A program made the position numbers and the translations under genes. From CBDDIP01 sp965279405 (GTDB taxonomy: Bacteria; Actinomycetota; Acidimicrobiia; Acidimicrobiales; Ilumatobacteraceae): a stretch of DNA of 64,000 nucleotides. The stretch is taken from contig OZ257157.1 of NCBI GenBank assembly GCA_965279405.1, forward strand, positions 2,170,001 to 2,234,000, given 5' to 3'. The notes beneath the pieces are model-generated. The model was not told where the DNA came from. It did no database searches and was given only the letters and a program-made list of their open reading frames with translations. Of the stretch, positions 7,832 through 15,810 are shown piece after piece (positions within the stretch are counted from its first letter, which is position 1; every line of letters starts with the position of its first letter).

Positions 7832-9661
7832 GTGCCGACGAACTGGACTGTGACGACCGAACTCGACGACGCGCCCCGGCTGCTCAGCAGCGCCGGTGCC
7901 ATTGGTCGGGCGCTGCCGTTCGCTGTCGGAGGTGCCGTGGCGGTCGCCATCGAGCCGATCACCGGCGGGACCACCGAACGTTCGCTGTGGTGGTTGGCCG
8001 TGGGCTTCGTGGTCGTCGTCAGCGCGGCGTCGCTCGCCGTGCCGTGGCGTCGTCTGCCGGCCTGGTCCGAGAGCGTGCCGGCCTTCCTCTACCTGGTCAG
8101 CGCCGGGTTGATGCGCCACGCCACGTTCGGCACGGTCGGCGGCTACGGGCCGCTCGTGCTGCTGCCGATGCTGTGGGTCGGTCTCTACGGATCACGTCGT
8201 CAGCTGCAGGCGATCGTCGTCGCCGGCGGGCTCGTGCTCGCCGTCCCGGCGGTGATCTTCGGTGCACCGAGGTACCCCTCGACGGGATGGCGCGGCAGTC
8301 TCGTGCTGATCTTCACCGGTGCCGTCGCCGGCGCTGCGGCCCAGCGGACGCGCCGCGCCCTCGAGGCCCGGACCGCTCAGCTCGCGGCCCGGGAGAGCGA
8401 ACTGCTCGGCTCGCTCGAGGCGATGCAGGAGCCGGTCGGCCGGTACAGCGCAGTGCGCGACAGCGCGGGGCTCGTCGTCGACCTGCGTTGCACCTACCTC
8501 AACGCTGCCGGCCGTCAAGCGCTCGGCCCCGACGCGATCGGACAGCTCCTGTCTGTGCGCCTGACCGAGCAGTCACGCCTGTCGGTCCTGGCCAGCTGGC
8601 TCTCGGCCGTCGGCCAGTCGACCCCGGTGATCTACGAGATCGAGGCGCACGAGGCCAACCGCGACGGCGTGTTCGAGGTGCACCTGATCGGCATGGAGGA
8701 CGGGCTCATCGCCGTGTGGCGCGACGTCACCCACTCCCGTCAGACCGAGGAGCAGCTGCGCAACGCCGAGGCGTTGTGGCACTCGGTCGCCGACGCCGTC
8801 GCCGATGCGGTGCTGACGCTCGACCCGCGCGGACACGTCATCTGGGTCTCGCCGTCGCTGCCTGATCTGCTGGGCATCCCCGCCGAGCTCGCGCTCGGCC
8901 GCAGCGTGTTCGAGGCGGTGCACTTCGACGACCACCTCTCGGTTCGCCGGGCGATCGACGCCGCGTTCGGCTCCAGCCGCCGCCACTCCGTCGAGTTCCG
9001 CATCCACAACCCGTCTCGCGTCGACGATCCCGTGTGGCTCGAGGCTCGCGTGCACAGCACCGGGGAGGATCGCGATCGTCAGATCCACGTCGGGCTGCGC
9101 GACATCACCGGCACGCGGCGCGAGCACGCGCGCCTCGGCCACGAGGCGACGCACGACCCGCTCACCGGCCTGTTGAACCGCACCGGGTTCCGCGATTCGC
9201 TGGAGCGCCACCTCGAGCGGGCGACGAGCCCGGCGCTCGTGTTCTACATCGACCTCGACGACTTCAAGCCGATCAACGATCGCCTCGGTCACCTCGCCGG
9301 CGACGTCGTGCTCGCCGAGGTCGCTCGTCGGTTGCAGGCCGAGCTCCGTGACGGCGATGCCGTTGCTCGCATCGGCGGCGACGAGTTCGCCCTGTTCGTC
9401 CTGCCGCCGCCGCACGACTACCGGATGGTGGCGCTGCGTCGGCGTCTGGCGAAGGCCATCAGCCTGCCGATCGACATCGGCGCCGACGTGGTCGTCAGCG
9501 TTGGGGCGAGCATCGGCTCCGCCTACGGAGCCATCGGCGCCACGGTCGACGTGCTGCTCGCAGCTGCCGACGAGGACATGTACCGCATCAAGCGCGAGCA
9601 CCACGCCAGTACCGCGGCGAGTGCCAGCCGCCAGGAGATCGCCAGCGCCGCGTCGCAGTGA
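7832..9661 (+). CDS. membrane-bound PAS-GGDEF diguanylate cyclase
   Basis: Predicted to make cyclic di-GMP from two GTP. The first 160 residues contain about five or six hydrophobic helices (membrane sensor). A linker helix rich in Arg/Glu follows, then a weak PAS-like segment, a clear PAS domain (about residues 310-430, ending HVGLRDITGTRRE) and a GGDEF domain of about 160 residues. The active-site loop is ARIGGDEFALF. The inhibitory-site RxxD (RDGD) lies five residues upstream with the usual spacing, so product inhibition is likely. DPLTGLLNRTGF and DDFKPINDRLGH are intact. The frame stays open far upstream, so the start is uncertain: GTG 7832 or 7850 precedes the first hydrophobic segment, and no good ribosome site was seen. 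Confidence 0.88.
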   Translation: MPTNWTVTTELDDAPRLLSSAGAIGRALPFAVGGAVAVAIEPITGGTTERSLWWLAVGFVVVVSAASLAVPWRRLPAWSESVPAFLYLVSAGLMRHATFGTVGGYGPLVLLPMLWVGLYGSRRQLQAIVVAGGLVLAVPAVIFGAPRYPSTGWRGSLVLIFTGAVAGAAAQRTRRALEARTAQLAARESELLGSLEAMQEPVGRYSAVRDSAGLVVDLRCTYLNAAGRQALGPDAIGQLLSVRLTEQSRLSVLASWLSAVGQSTPVIYEIEAHEANRDGVFEVHLIGMEDGLIAVWRDVTHSRQTEEQLRNAEALWHSVADAVADAVLTLDPRGHVIWVSPSLPDLLGIPAELALGRSVFEAVHFDDHLSVRRAIDAAFGSSRRHSVEFRIHNPSRVDDPVWLEARVHSTGEDRDRQIHVGLRDITGTRREHARLGHEATHDPLTGLLNRTGFRDSLERHLERATSPALVFYIDLDDFKPINDRLGHLAGDVVLAEVARRLQAELRDGDAVARIGGDEFALFVLPPPHDYRMVALRRRLAKAISLPIDIGADVVVSVGASIGSAYGAIGATVDVLLAAADEDMYRIKREHHASTAASASRQEIASAASQ

Positions 9662-9738
9662 AACGGGCACCGACGCGGCGCCGTGCAGCGACCGGTGGGT
9701 GTGAGCTCTGCTCCACCCGCCGGTCGCAAGACCAACCC

Positions 9739-9951
9739 TCAGGCGTGATGTCGCAGGTCGCGCGCGGCGATCAACGCGAGTGCGAACGCCACCGGCGCGA
9801 TGATCAACCGCGACCACCAGGTCGCTGCTGAATCACTGAGGAGCGCGGCGCCGACGAATGCCGGCAGACCTGCTCCGATGATGAGATCGGCACGTCGGAC
9901 GACCCGTCCCCGTGCCGTGGCCCTGTCAACCGCGATCCCGTTGCCCTGCAT
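9739..9951 (-). CDS. small two-helix membrane protein
   Basis: 70 residues from an ATG at 9951. A basic N-terminus (TARGRVVRRAD) is followed by two hydrophobic segments, LIIGAGLPAFVGAALL (about 24-39) and LIIAPVAFALALIAA (about 49-63), and a short basic tail. It lies 63 bp downstream of the GT87-like gene on the same strand and may be an accessory membrane peptide. No family is recognised. Support comes from hydrophobicity, position and a normal start only. Confidence 0.45.
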   Translation of the reverse strand: MQGNGIAVDRATARGRVVRRADLIIGAGLPAFVGAALLSDSAATWWSRLIIAPVAFALALIAARDLRHHA

Positions 9952-10014
9952 GCGCGCATGTTGGCCGCGTTCGCGCGGGTTGTCGAGAGGCGCGACACAA
10001 CTGTCGCGCTCCTG

Positions 10015-11139
10015 TTACACAGCGACGAGATCGTTCGCGGCGGAGGTTGGCGCCGACTCGTCGTCCGCGACCGGTCGTTCTGGTGTGCACACGAGGGCGA
10101 TGGCGACCAGGCACCCGGCCAGGCGCAGCAGCCCGCGCACCACCGGGAGGTCGCTGATCATCCAACTCGGCAGCAACGTGCACGTCGCGATCAGGCTGGC
10201 GATCGGCAGTCGCCGCGCACGGTGGAGGTCCCACATCACGGCACCGAGGACGAACCCTGCGGTGTAGTAGTTCCACGTGCCGGGGTCGAGCAGCATCCGC
10301 GCCGCAATGCCACCGAGGAGTGCGCCCGCCTGACGACCCTGCCGGACGACGATCATCACGACGGCGGCGCTCAGTGCCATCTGCGGCAGGCGCAACGAGT
10401 GGATCAGCGAGCTTGACGCGTCGATGCCCAGGAGCCGGAACAGCGAGTCGGGCGCGACGCGCACCTGCGGTTGCAGCCCGCCGAAGGTGCGTGGAGCAGC
10501 GACGAGGAACGGGCTCCACAGCAGCACGCCGATGAACGCGCCGAGCGCCGGTTCTCGCCAGCCGCGAACACCCGTGCCCGGTCGCCACGTCAACGGGAGC
10601 AGGAACGCGCTCCACGGCTTGATCGCCAGGCTGATCCCGATCAGCACCGCTGCCGGACCGCGACGATCTTGAACCACGAGCGCCGTCGCGGCCGTGGCGA
10701 GCGCGAGCGTCAGTGCGTCGTCGAGGTGTCCGGACGTGGCCAGGTACGGCCACCAGACCATCAGCAGCGAACCGAGCGCCCACGTCGTGATCAGCTGGCG
10801 CCCGCCACGTGGCCGTGTGTCCGCGACGCGGGTGGCCCACCACAGGGCGACGATGCCGACGGCGAGGACCGACGCAGTCAGTGCGATGCGACCGTGTGGC
10901 GCGAGCAGCGCCGTCAGCAGGAGGCTGATCGGGCCGGTCTGGCACTCTGGGTGCGCGGCGTAGATCGACAGCCCCTCGCTACCGAGGAGCATGCGGGCGA
11001 TGCCGGTGAAGAAGTCCCAGTCGCCCGTGACGTTGCGCGCCGTGGCCATGGCCACGACTCCGACCACGACCGGAACCGCAAGGATCTGAGCAGCGCGCAG
11101 CACCGCATTCGTCCGGGCCTCGCCCGCCGTCGAACGCAT
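10015..11139 (-). CDS. polytopic membrane protein, GT-C / GT87-like glycosyltransferase
   Basis: 374 residues with about nine or ten transmembrane helices. The early extracytoplasmic loop contains acidic residues (TGDWDFFTGIARML), which is where GT-C glycosyltransferases that use polyprenyl-phosphate sugars carry their catalytic Asp. The sequence AIKPWSAFLLPLTW near residue 170 matches the KP...P pattern common in GT87 (DUF2029) mannosyltransferases of actinobacteria. It would act in cell-envelope glycolipid assembly. Substrate and exact family remain inferred. It is divergently transcribed from the ECF sigma gene. Confidence 0.65.
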   Translation of the reverse strand: MRSTAGEARTNAVLRAAQILAVPVVVGVVAMATARNVTGDWDFFTGIARMLLGSEGLSIYAAHPECQTGPISLLLTALLAPHGRIALTASVLAVGIVALWWATRVADTRPRGGRQLITTWALGSLLMVWWPYLATSGHLDDALTLALATAATALVVQDRRGPAAVLIGISLAIKPWSAFLLPLTWRPGTGVRGWREPALGAFIGVLLWSPFLVAAPRTFGGLQPQVRVAPDSLFRLLGIDASSSLIHSLRLPQMALSAAVVMIVVRQGRQAGALLGGIAARMLLDPGTWNYYTAGFVLGAVMWDLHRARRLPIASLIATCTLLPSWMISDLPVVRGLLRLAGCLVAIALVCTPERPVADDESAPTSAANDLVAV

Positions 11140-11233
11140 GCAGGATCATCGGCACGCCGCAGCGGCTGCTTGATGTCGCGAATTGCTGCGGCGTCTGTCG
11201 CGCACTTGGGCATCGGCAAGCCTTTCATCGGTG

Positions 11234-11710
11234 ATGGCACCGCGGAGGCGACTCGAGGAGGGGACGAACTTCGATCGCTTCGTCACCGGTTGCGAGCCGC
11301 GACTGCGTCGAGCGCTGGTGGCTGCGTTCGGTCCGACGGTCGGGCGCGAGGCCACGGTGGATGCCTTGAGCTGGGCGTGGGAGCACTGGGGAAAGGTCGC
11401 TCCGATGGAGAACCCGGTCGGCTACCTGTACCGGGTCGGCCAGACGGCTGCGCTCGGCGCGTTGTCCAAACGCTCGATTGGCGTCCGCGACGCGCTCGTC
11501 GCGGTGGACGTTCCGGACATGACGCCCGAGCTGGTGCCGGCACTGGCAGCGCTCTCCGAGCAGCAACGGATCGTGGTGGTGATGGTCCACGGTCACGGCT
11601 ACTCGCTGCGTGAGACGGCGGAGGTGCTCGGGATCTCCGTCAGCACCGTGCGGGAGCACACCGATCGGGCCATCGAGAAGCTTCGTCGAGCACTGGAGGT
11701 GCCGTCATGA
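11234..11710 (+). CDS. ECF-type RNA polymerase sigma factor
   Basis: 158 residues. The region-2-like part is weak (FVTGCEPRLRRALVAAFG, DALSWAWEHWGKV, PVGYLYRVGQTAAL). Region 4 is clear: LSEQQRIVVVMVHGHGYSLRETAEVLGISVSTVREHTDRAIEKL is a typical sigma-4 helix-turn-helix. ATG 11234 is preferred because homology begins soon after it. The stop overlaps the ATG of the membrane protein gene (ATGA), indicating translational coupling typical of sigma/anti-sigma pairs. It probably directs transcription of envelope-related genes, perhaps including its own operon. Confidence 0.85.
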   Translation: MAPRRRLEEGTNFDRFVTGCEPRLRRALVAAFGPTVGREATVDALSWAWEHWGKVAPMENPVGYLYRVGQTAALGALSKRSIGVRDALVAVDVPDMTPELVPALAALSEQQRIVVVMVHGHGYSLRETAEVLGISVSTVREHTDRAIEKLRRALEVPS

Positions 11711-13101
11711 CAACGGAACGGTCGTTCGACCTGATGGACGAGTTGGCTGCGTTGGCAAGTCACTTCGACCGCGCTGCTCCGCCCGTCCGGCCGTCGGAGG
11801 CACGCGCAATCGACCCGTCGCGGCATTCCGCCGGCGGTGGGCGGACGGTGGTGCACGTGCTCGTCGCCGCGGCGGTCGCTGTCGCCGTGATCGGCGGTCT
11901 CGTGCTGGTCACGGGACGCGACGGACAGGCGCCCGTGACCGTGCCTCTCCAGGTCGACGACACGGTCGGTGCAACGTTCGCGCCGACGACGGTGGCATCG
12001 ACGACATCGTCCACGGCCGGAGCGCCGGCGTTCGCCGATCAGCTCGCAGCGATCGAGGCGGAGGTCATCCCGGAGCTGGCCTCGTTGTCGGGCTTCCGCG
12101 CCACGGCGACCGTCGTCCGCGTCGGCACCGATGCCAACGGCGCTCCCGTTTCGGCGACCAGTACGAACGAGGTCACGCTGCTCGGCAACGGCTCGATGTG
12201 GACGACGATGAGCAACGGCGGCTGGGGTTCGTTCGATCCGGCGACCGGCCTGACGCGCGGAGCGTTCCCTGACGGAGCCGGTGGCGTCAGCTACCAGTTG
12301 ATCGAGGGCTGGAGCGACAACTCGGTCGGCGTCAACATCCTCCTCGGCCACGATCCGATCGTCATGCCGACCTCGATCAGCGGCGCCGTCGAATCGATCA
12401 CCGAGGTCGACCACGACGGCAGGCCCGGTTGGGAGATCCGAACGACCGAGGACGAGCTCGCCACGAGCTACGTCATCGACCGGGCCACGGGGCTGCTCGT
12501 CGCCTTCGTCCACGGCGAGGACTCGATGTCGTTGACCGCGCTGTCCACCGACGTGTCGCTGCCACCCGAGTTCCCCGGCTCGTTCCCCGAGGGCGCTGAC
12601 GTGCAACGCAGCGGGGATCCGAACGCGTTCCAGCCGATGTCGATCGAGGATGCCGTGACGCAGTTCGGCACCGGGGCAATGACGCCTGACCCGTTCGACC
12701 CGGCCACCGGTGCGTCCGTCGCCGAGGTCCCGGCGACCTACGACGGCGGCTACTCGACGGTCCAGAAGCGCCTGGTCCTGCAGCTGCGCTCCGGCTTTCT
12801 GCGCACGGAGGTCACGGTGTTCAAGGAGGTCGTCGTCACGGGGGCGCCGCCTGCTGGATCCGGCATGATCATCGTCGACGGGATGGAGTGCACGAGCTCC
12901 AACGGCGTGGCGTGCGACGTCATCGACGAAGGCAGCGTCCTGACCGCCGGCCCGCTCGCGGGTTTCGCCGTGGAGGACGCCGGGACGGGATACATCGTTG
13001 CCAGCAACGGGCCGATCCAGGTGTGGATCTCCGCGCCGACTGCCGACGCGGCTCGCACCGTGCTGGAGTCGCTGCGGCCCGTCTCGGCTCAGCCGGGCTG
13101 A
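11707..13101 (+). CDS. membrane-anchored sensor coupled to the ECF sigma factor (putative anti-sigma)
   Basis: 464 residues. A cytoplasmic N-terminus of about 45 residues contains an acidic/hydrophobic helix (LMDELAALASHFDRAA). It is followed by one transmembrane helix (VVHVLVAAAVAVAVIGGLVLV, about 48-68), a Thr/Ser-rich linker and a large exported domain with repeated beta-type sequence. The exported domain holds one closely spaced Cys pair near residue 398-404 (MECTSSNGVACDV). The 4-bp overlap with the sigma gene suggests it binds and restrains that sigma factor. No zinc-binding HxxxCxxC anti-sigma motif is visible, so the anti-sigma role rests on topology and gene order. Confidence 0.65.
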   Translation: MTTERSFDLMDELAALASHFDRAAPPVRPSEARAIDPSRHSAGGGRTVVHVLVAAAVAVAVIGGLVLVTGRDGQAPVTVPLQVDDTVGATFAPTTVASTTSSTAGAPAFADQLAAIEAEVIPELASLSGFRATATVVRVGTDANGAPVSATSTNEVTLLGNGSMWTTMSNGGWGSFDPATGLTRGAFPDGAGGVSYQLIEGWSDNSVGVNILLGHDPIVMPTSISGAVESITEVDHDGRPGWEIRTTEDELATSYVIDRATGLLVAFVHGEDSMSLTALSTDVSLPPEFPGSFPEGADVQRSGDPNAFQPMSIEDAVTQFGTGAMTPDPFDPATGASVAEVPATYDGGYSTVQKRLVLQLRSGFLRTEVTVFKEVVVTGAPPAGSGMIIVDGMECTSSNGVACDVIDEGSVLTAGPLAGFAVEDAGTGYIVASNGPIQVWISAPTADAARTVLESLRPVSAQPG

Positions 13102-13535
13102 GCGTTCAATTCGCGACCCATCTCGACCATCCACGGGGGCAGTCGGGTGGGGCGCCCGTCGGTGGTGATCGTGCCGTGCGCGGTGGCCGCGACGGCGCGG
13201 ACCGACCCGTCGACGGTCAGCAGGTAGGCGATCTCGAACGTGGCTCGTGTGACGCGGTGGAGCACCACGTGGACGGTGACCTGGTCGTCGAAGCGCAGCG
13301 GTTGGCGGTACTGGACCCAGCACTCGAGCACCGCCGCGTCGTGGCCCTCGGCGCGCAGCTCCTGGTAGGGATGGCCGAGGTGGCGCAACCAGGCGACGCG
13401 GGCCTCCTCCAGGTACGGGAGATAGCGGCTGTGGTGGACGATCCCCATCGCGTCGGTCTCGGCGAAGCGGACGCGGATCTCGTGGTGGAACGAGTAGGCG
13501 CCCGCGTCGAGCGAAGGATCGGCCGTCAGTCGCAT
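13089..13535 (-). CDS. hotdog-fold acyl-CoA thioesterase (YbgC/4HBT family)
   Basis: 148 residues forming a single hotdog domain that hydrolyses acyl-CoA thioesters. The 4-hydroxybenzoyl-CoA-thioesterase motif is present near residue 25: VRFAETDAMGIVHHSRYLPYL, with the catalytic Asp in ETDAMG. The central helix LEEARVAWLRHLG follows. Length is normal for the family. It overlaps the convergent sensor gene by 13 bp. Physiological substrate is unknown; short- to medium-chain acyl-CoA or acyl-ACP are typical. Confidence 0.85.
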   Translation of the reverse strand: MRLTADPSLDAGAYSFHHEIRVRFAETDAMGIVHHSRYLPYLEEARVAWLRHLGHPYQELRAEGHDAAVLECWVQYRQPLRFDDQVTVHVVLHRVTRATFEIAYLLTVDGSVRAVAATAHGTITTDGRPTRLPPWMVEMGRELNAQPG

Positions 13536-13584
13536 CGTCCGAACCGTACCGGTATCCGTTGGCGGAATCCTGGGACGCCCCTGC

Positions 13585-13590
13585 TATCGT
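13585..13590 (+). promoter_or_regulatory. possible extended -10 element of the tRNA promoter
   Basis: TGCTATCGT contains a TATCGT hexamer with an upstream TG, about 37 nt before tRNA-Glu and downstream of the divergent thioesterase start. A TTGGCG lies 20 bp upstream, longer than the ideal spacer, so the -35 assignment is weak. It is the only promoter-like sequence seen before the tRNA genes. Confidence 0.35.
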
Positions 13591-13621
13591 TTCGACGCTC
13601 TCAACCGGAGACGTGTTCCTT

Positions 13622-13694
13622 GCCCCCATCGTCTAGTGGCCTAGGACACCACCCTTTCAAGGTGGCGGCACGGGTTCGAATCCCGTTGGGGGTG
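13622..13694 (+). tRNA. tRNA-Glu (anticodon TTC)
   Basis: Cloverleaf folds fully. The acceptor stem GCCCCCA pairs with TGGGGGT (one G-U end pair). The D arm contains AGTGGCCTAGG, the anticodon loop CTTTCAA carries TTC, and the T arm is ACGGG-TTCGAAT-CCCGT. The discriminator is G and CCA is not encoded. First of three clustered tRNAs. Confidence 0.95.
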
Positions 13695-13716
13695 CTGACC
13701 TACTGGTCTTCCAGTT

Positions 13717-13790
13717 GGTCCCGTGGTGAAGTTGGAGTTCACGCCGGCCTGTCAAGCCGGAGGTCGCGGGTTCGAGTCCCGTCGGGACCG
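13717..13790 (+). tRNA. tRNA-Asp (anticodon GTC)
   Basis: The acceptor stem GGTCCCG pairs with CGGGACC. The anticodon loop CTGTCAA carries GTC, and the T loop TTCGAGT is normal. The discriminator G is followed by CCA at 13791-13793, so the 3' CCA appears to be encoded here, unlike in the two neighbouring tRNA genes. Confidence 0.95.
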
Positions 13791-13842
13791 CCAGATCGTT
13801 CGCAAGAGCGATCAGCGGGCAAGTGAGAGTTGTTGCCAGCAC

Positions 13843-13915
13843 GGTCGAGTAGCTCAGTCGGCAGAGCGTCCGCCTGAAAAGCGGAAGGTCACCGGATCGA
13901 CGCCGGTCTCGACCA
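13843..13915 (+). tRNA. tRNA-Phe (anticodon GAA), atypical T loop
   Basis: The acceptor stem GGTCGAG pairs with CTCGACC. The D arm is GCTCAGTCGGCAGAGC. The anticodon stem-loop TCCGC-CTGAAAA-GCGGA gives anticodon GAA. The T stem ACCGG/CCGGT is intact, but the loop reads ATCGACG, with A where nearly all elongator tRNAs have T at position 54. The discriminator is A and CCA is not encoded. No other tRNA-Phe is in the window. Confidence 0.9.
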
Positions 13916-13921
13916 CGTTGA

Positions 13922-13961
13922 GGACGAAGGCCACGAGCAGAGATGCTCGTGGCCTTCGTTC
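13922..13961 (+). terminator. terminator hairpin after the tRNA cluster
   Basis: A 16-bp perfect inverted repeat (arms 13924-13939 and 13944-13959) with a GAGA tetraloop, extendable by a G-T and a G-C pair. It starts 6 nt after tRNA-Phe. No long T run follows, as is common in GC-rich actinobacteria. The remaining stretch to 14116 holds nothing else I recognise. Confidence 0.75.
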
Positions 13962-14116
13962 GTCTTCCGCAGGTGTGGCTGGCCCGCCAGGAACGCGCGG
14001 AACGTCGCGTTACAACTGTCGGTCAATCGCCCGAGGTCGACGACGCAGTCGATGAGCAGCCATACGCTTTTTCGGATGCGCCATCGACGGGCGTTCGGCG
14101 CTGAGCCTGGACTGCC

Positions 14117-14962
14117 ATGTCCCGCTCGCTGAACCAGCACATCGGCATCTGCACCGACTCCAGCGCCAACACGCCGCCCGAGATCATCGAGCGCTTCGGC
14201 GTCGAGGTCGTGCCGTTGACGGTGTCGATCGACGGGCACGATCACCTCGAGGGCATCGACCTCGACGTCGACGACTTCTACTCGCGGTTCCATCACGGCC
14301 AGCGGCCCGAGGTGCAGACCAGCGAGCCGAGCTCGGGCCAGTTCGCCGCCGCCTACGACGAGCTCGCCGCGCGTGGCTGCACCTCGATCATCTCGGTGCA
14401 CCTCGCCACGTCGATCTCCGCAACGGTCAACCAGGCCCGGCTCGCGGCACGGTCCGTGCACGTGCCGGTGCGCGTCATCGACACCGGCATCGGCGGCGTG
14501 GGCGTCGGGTGCTGCGTCTGGGCGGCTGCCGATGCCGCCGCATCCGGCGCGAGCGTGGACGAGATCGCCGCGCTCGTCGAGGCGTCGGCGCCGCGCGTCG
14601 GCACCGTGTTCGTGGTCGGCGGGCTCGACCTCGTCCGTGCCTCGGGGTCCGCGAGCGGCACCGTCGCCGGCGACGGCATCCCGGTGCTGACGATGCGCGA
14701 GGGCACGGTGCAGCTCGTGCAACGCGTGCACACGATGCAGGACGCCGTGCTGGCGATGTCCGCGTACGCGGCCGGTTGGGGCGCTCGGTTGCGCGTCGGC
14801 GTCGGTCTCGGCGACGAGAGCGGCGCGCCGCTGGCGGACGCGCTTGCCGGCGCCCTCGCCGTCGACCCCGGTGTTGCCGAAGTCGTGCGCTACCGCATCG
14901 GCCCGAGCGTGGGCGCGCGAACCGGGCCCGGGACCGTCGGCTGCTTCATGTCCCCGACATGA
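14117..14962 (+). CDS. DegV family fatty-acid-binding protein
   Basis: 281 residues with the DegV signature: an N-terminal ICTDSSANTP strand-loop, EVVPLTVSIDG, and the TSEPSSGQF segment whose Thr/Ser contact the fatty acid carboxylate. DegV (FakB-like) proteins bind a single fatty acid and can present it to a fatty-acid kinase; no fakA-like gene is in the window. The second domain is more divergent than usual (VFVVGGLDLVRASGSASG). It overlaps the convergent DUF2017 gene by 17 bp. Confidence 0.85.
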   Translation: MSRSLNQHIGICTDSSANTPPEIIERFGVEVVPLTVSIDGHDHLEGIDLDVDDFYSRFHHGQRPEVQTSEPSSGQFAAAYDELAARGCTSIISVHLATSISATVNQARLAARSVHVPVRVIDTGIGGVGVGCCVWAAADAAASGASVDEIAALVEASAPRVGTVFVVGGLDLVRASGSASGTVAGDGIPVLTMREGTVQLVQRVHTMQDAVLAMSAYAAGWGARLRVGVGLGDESGAPLADALAGALAVDPGVAEVVRYRIGPSVGARTGPGTVGCFMSPT

Positions 14963-15440
14963 CGCCGACGGCGCTGTCGAGCAGGTAGCTCAGGTAGCCG
15001 TAGAGGTGGTGCTCGCCGACGAGCGGATCGTCGTCGGCGATGTCGGCCAGATCGGTCTCCTCGCTGACGTCGAGCATCGTGCCGAGCACGAGCCGCAACG
15101 AGTTGAGCGACTGCATCACCGAGACCATCGCCGCCTCATCGAGCGGACCGCCTTGGCCGCTCAGGGCTTCGCCCACGGTGGCGATCGCCGTCAGCCGCGA
15201 GGCGACGAGGTCCTCGCGCATCAACCGCTGGTACTCGACGTCGGCCTCGGCGTCGGCGGGGAGGTGGTAGGCCACCGGGAACATGCGGCGCAGGAGCGGC
15301 TCGTCCGACGATCCGAGCAGCATCGCCCGCAGCTCGTCCAGCAAGCGCGTGAGCAGCTCTCGTTCCTCCGGTTCGAGGTGCACCACGACGCCGTCGCGGA
15401 CGCGCTGGAACGGCGGCTTCGGCCGGCGGCGACGGGCCAT
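14946..15440 (-). CDS. DUF2017 family protein
   Basis: 164 residues, mostly helical and acidic, starting MARRRRPKPPF. The pattern LEPEERELLTRLLDELRAML followed by RRMFPVAYHLPADAEADVEYQRL matches the DUF2017 family, which in actinobacteria is encoded directly after clpS. Its ATG overlaps the clpS stop (TGATG), so the two are translationally coupled. The conserved pairing suggests a role in Clp-dependent proteolysis, but no biochemical function is known to me. Confidence 0.8.
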   Translation of the reverse strand: MARRRRPKPPFQRVRDGVVVHLEPEERELLTRLLDELRAMLLGSSDEPLLRRMFPVAYHLPADAEADVEYQRLMREDLVASRLTAIATVGEALSGQGGPLDEAAMVSVMQSLNSLRLVLGTMLDVSEETDLADIADDDPLVGEHHLYGYLSYLLDSAVGVMSGT

Positions 15441-15745
15441 CAGGCGTCCTGCTGCATCGTGGCCCATAGGCCGTGCTCGTGCAGCCGGAAGACGTCGATC
15501 TCGGCCTTCTCACGCGCACCGCTGCTGACCACCGCGCGACCCTTGTGGTGCACGTCGAGCATCAGCTCTGTGGCCTTCTCCAGGCTGTAGCCGAACAGCT
15601 TCTGGAACACGAACGTGACGTAGCTCATCAGGTTGATCGGGTCGTTCCACACCAGCACGATCCACGGCCGATCCGGGGTGGTCGTCGTGTCGATGTCCGG
15701 TTCGTCGACCTCGACGGGCATCGGTGCGGGCGGCATGAGGCCCAT
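15440..15745 (-). CDS. clpS: ATP-dependent Clp protease adaptor ClpS
   Basis: 101 residues. ClpS delivers N-degron substrates to ClpAP/ClpCP. The core VLVWNDPINLMSYVTFVFQKLFGYSLEKATELMLDVHHKGRAVV contains the N-end-rule pocket signature (NDP, the Tyr/Phe helix and the HxxG Clp-binding turn). Met at residues 1, 4 or 9 could be the start. It is divergent from ctaB, with 65 bp between, and heads the clpS-DUF2017 operon. Confidence 0.93.
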   Translation of the reverse strand: MGLMPPAPMPVEVDEPDIDTTTTPDRPWIVLVWNDPINLMSYVTFVFQKLFGYSLEKATELMLDVHHKGRAVVSSGAREKAEIDVFRLHEHGLWATMQQDA

Positions 15746-15810
15746 TCTGCCCCGGGTTGACCGTCACAGCTCGTCCGCGGGTTGGCCGCCCGCTCTCCGC
15801 CGACCGTACG

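Noticed and set aside
11155..11193. 9-bp inverted repeat (CGCCGCAGC / GCTGCGGCG, 21 bp apart) between the GT87-like and sigma genes as an operator
   Set aside because: Short, GC-only and without matching promoter elements; such pairs occur by chance in this composition.
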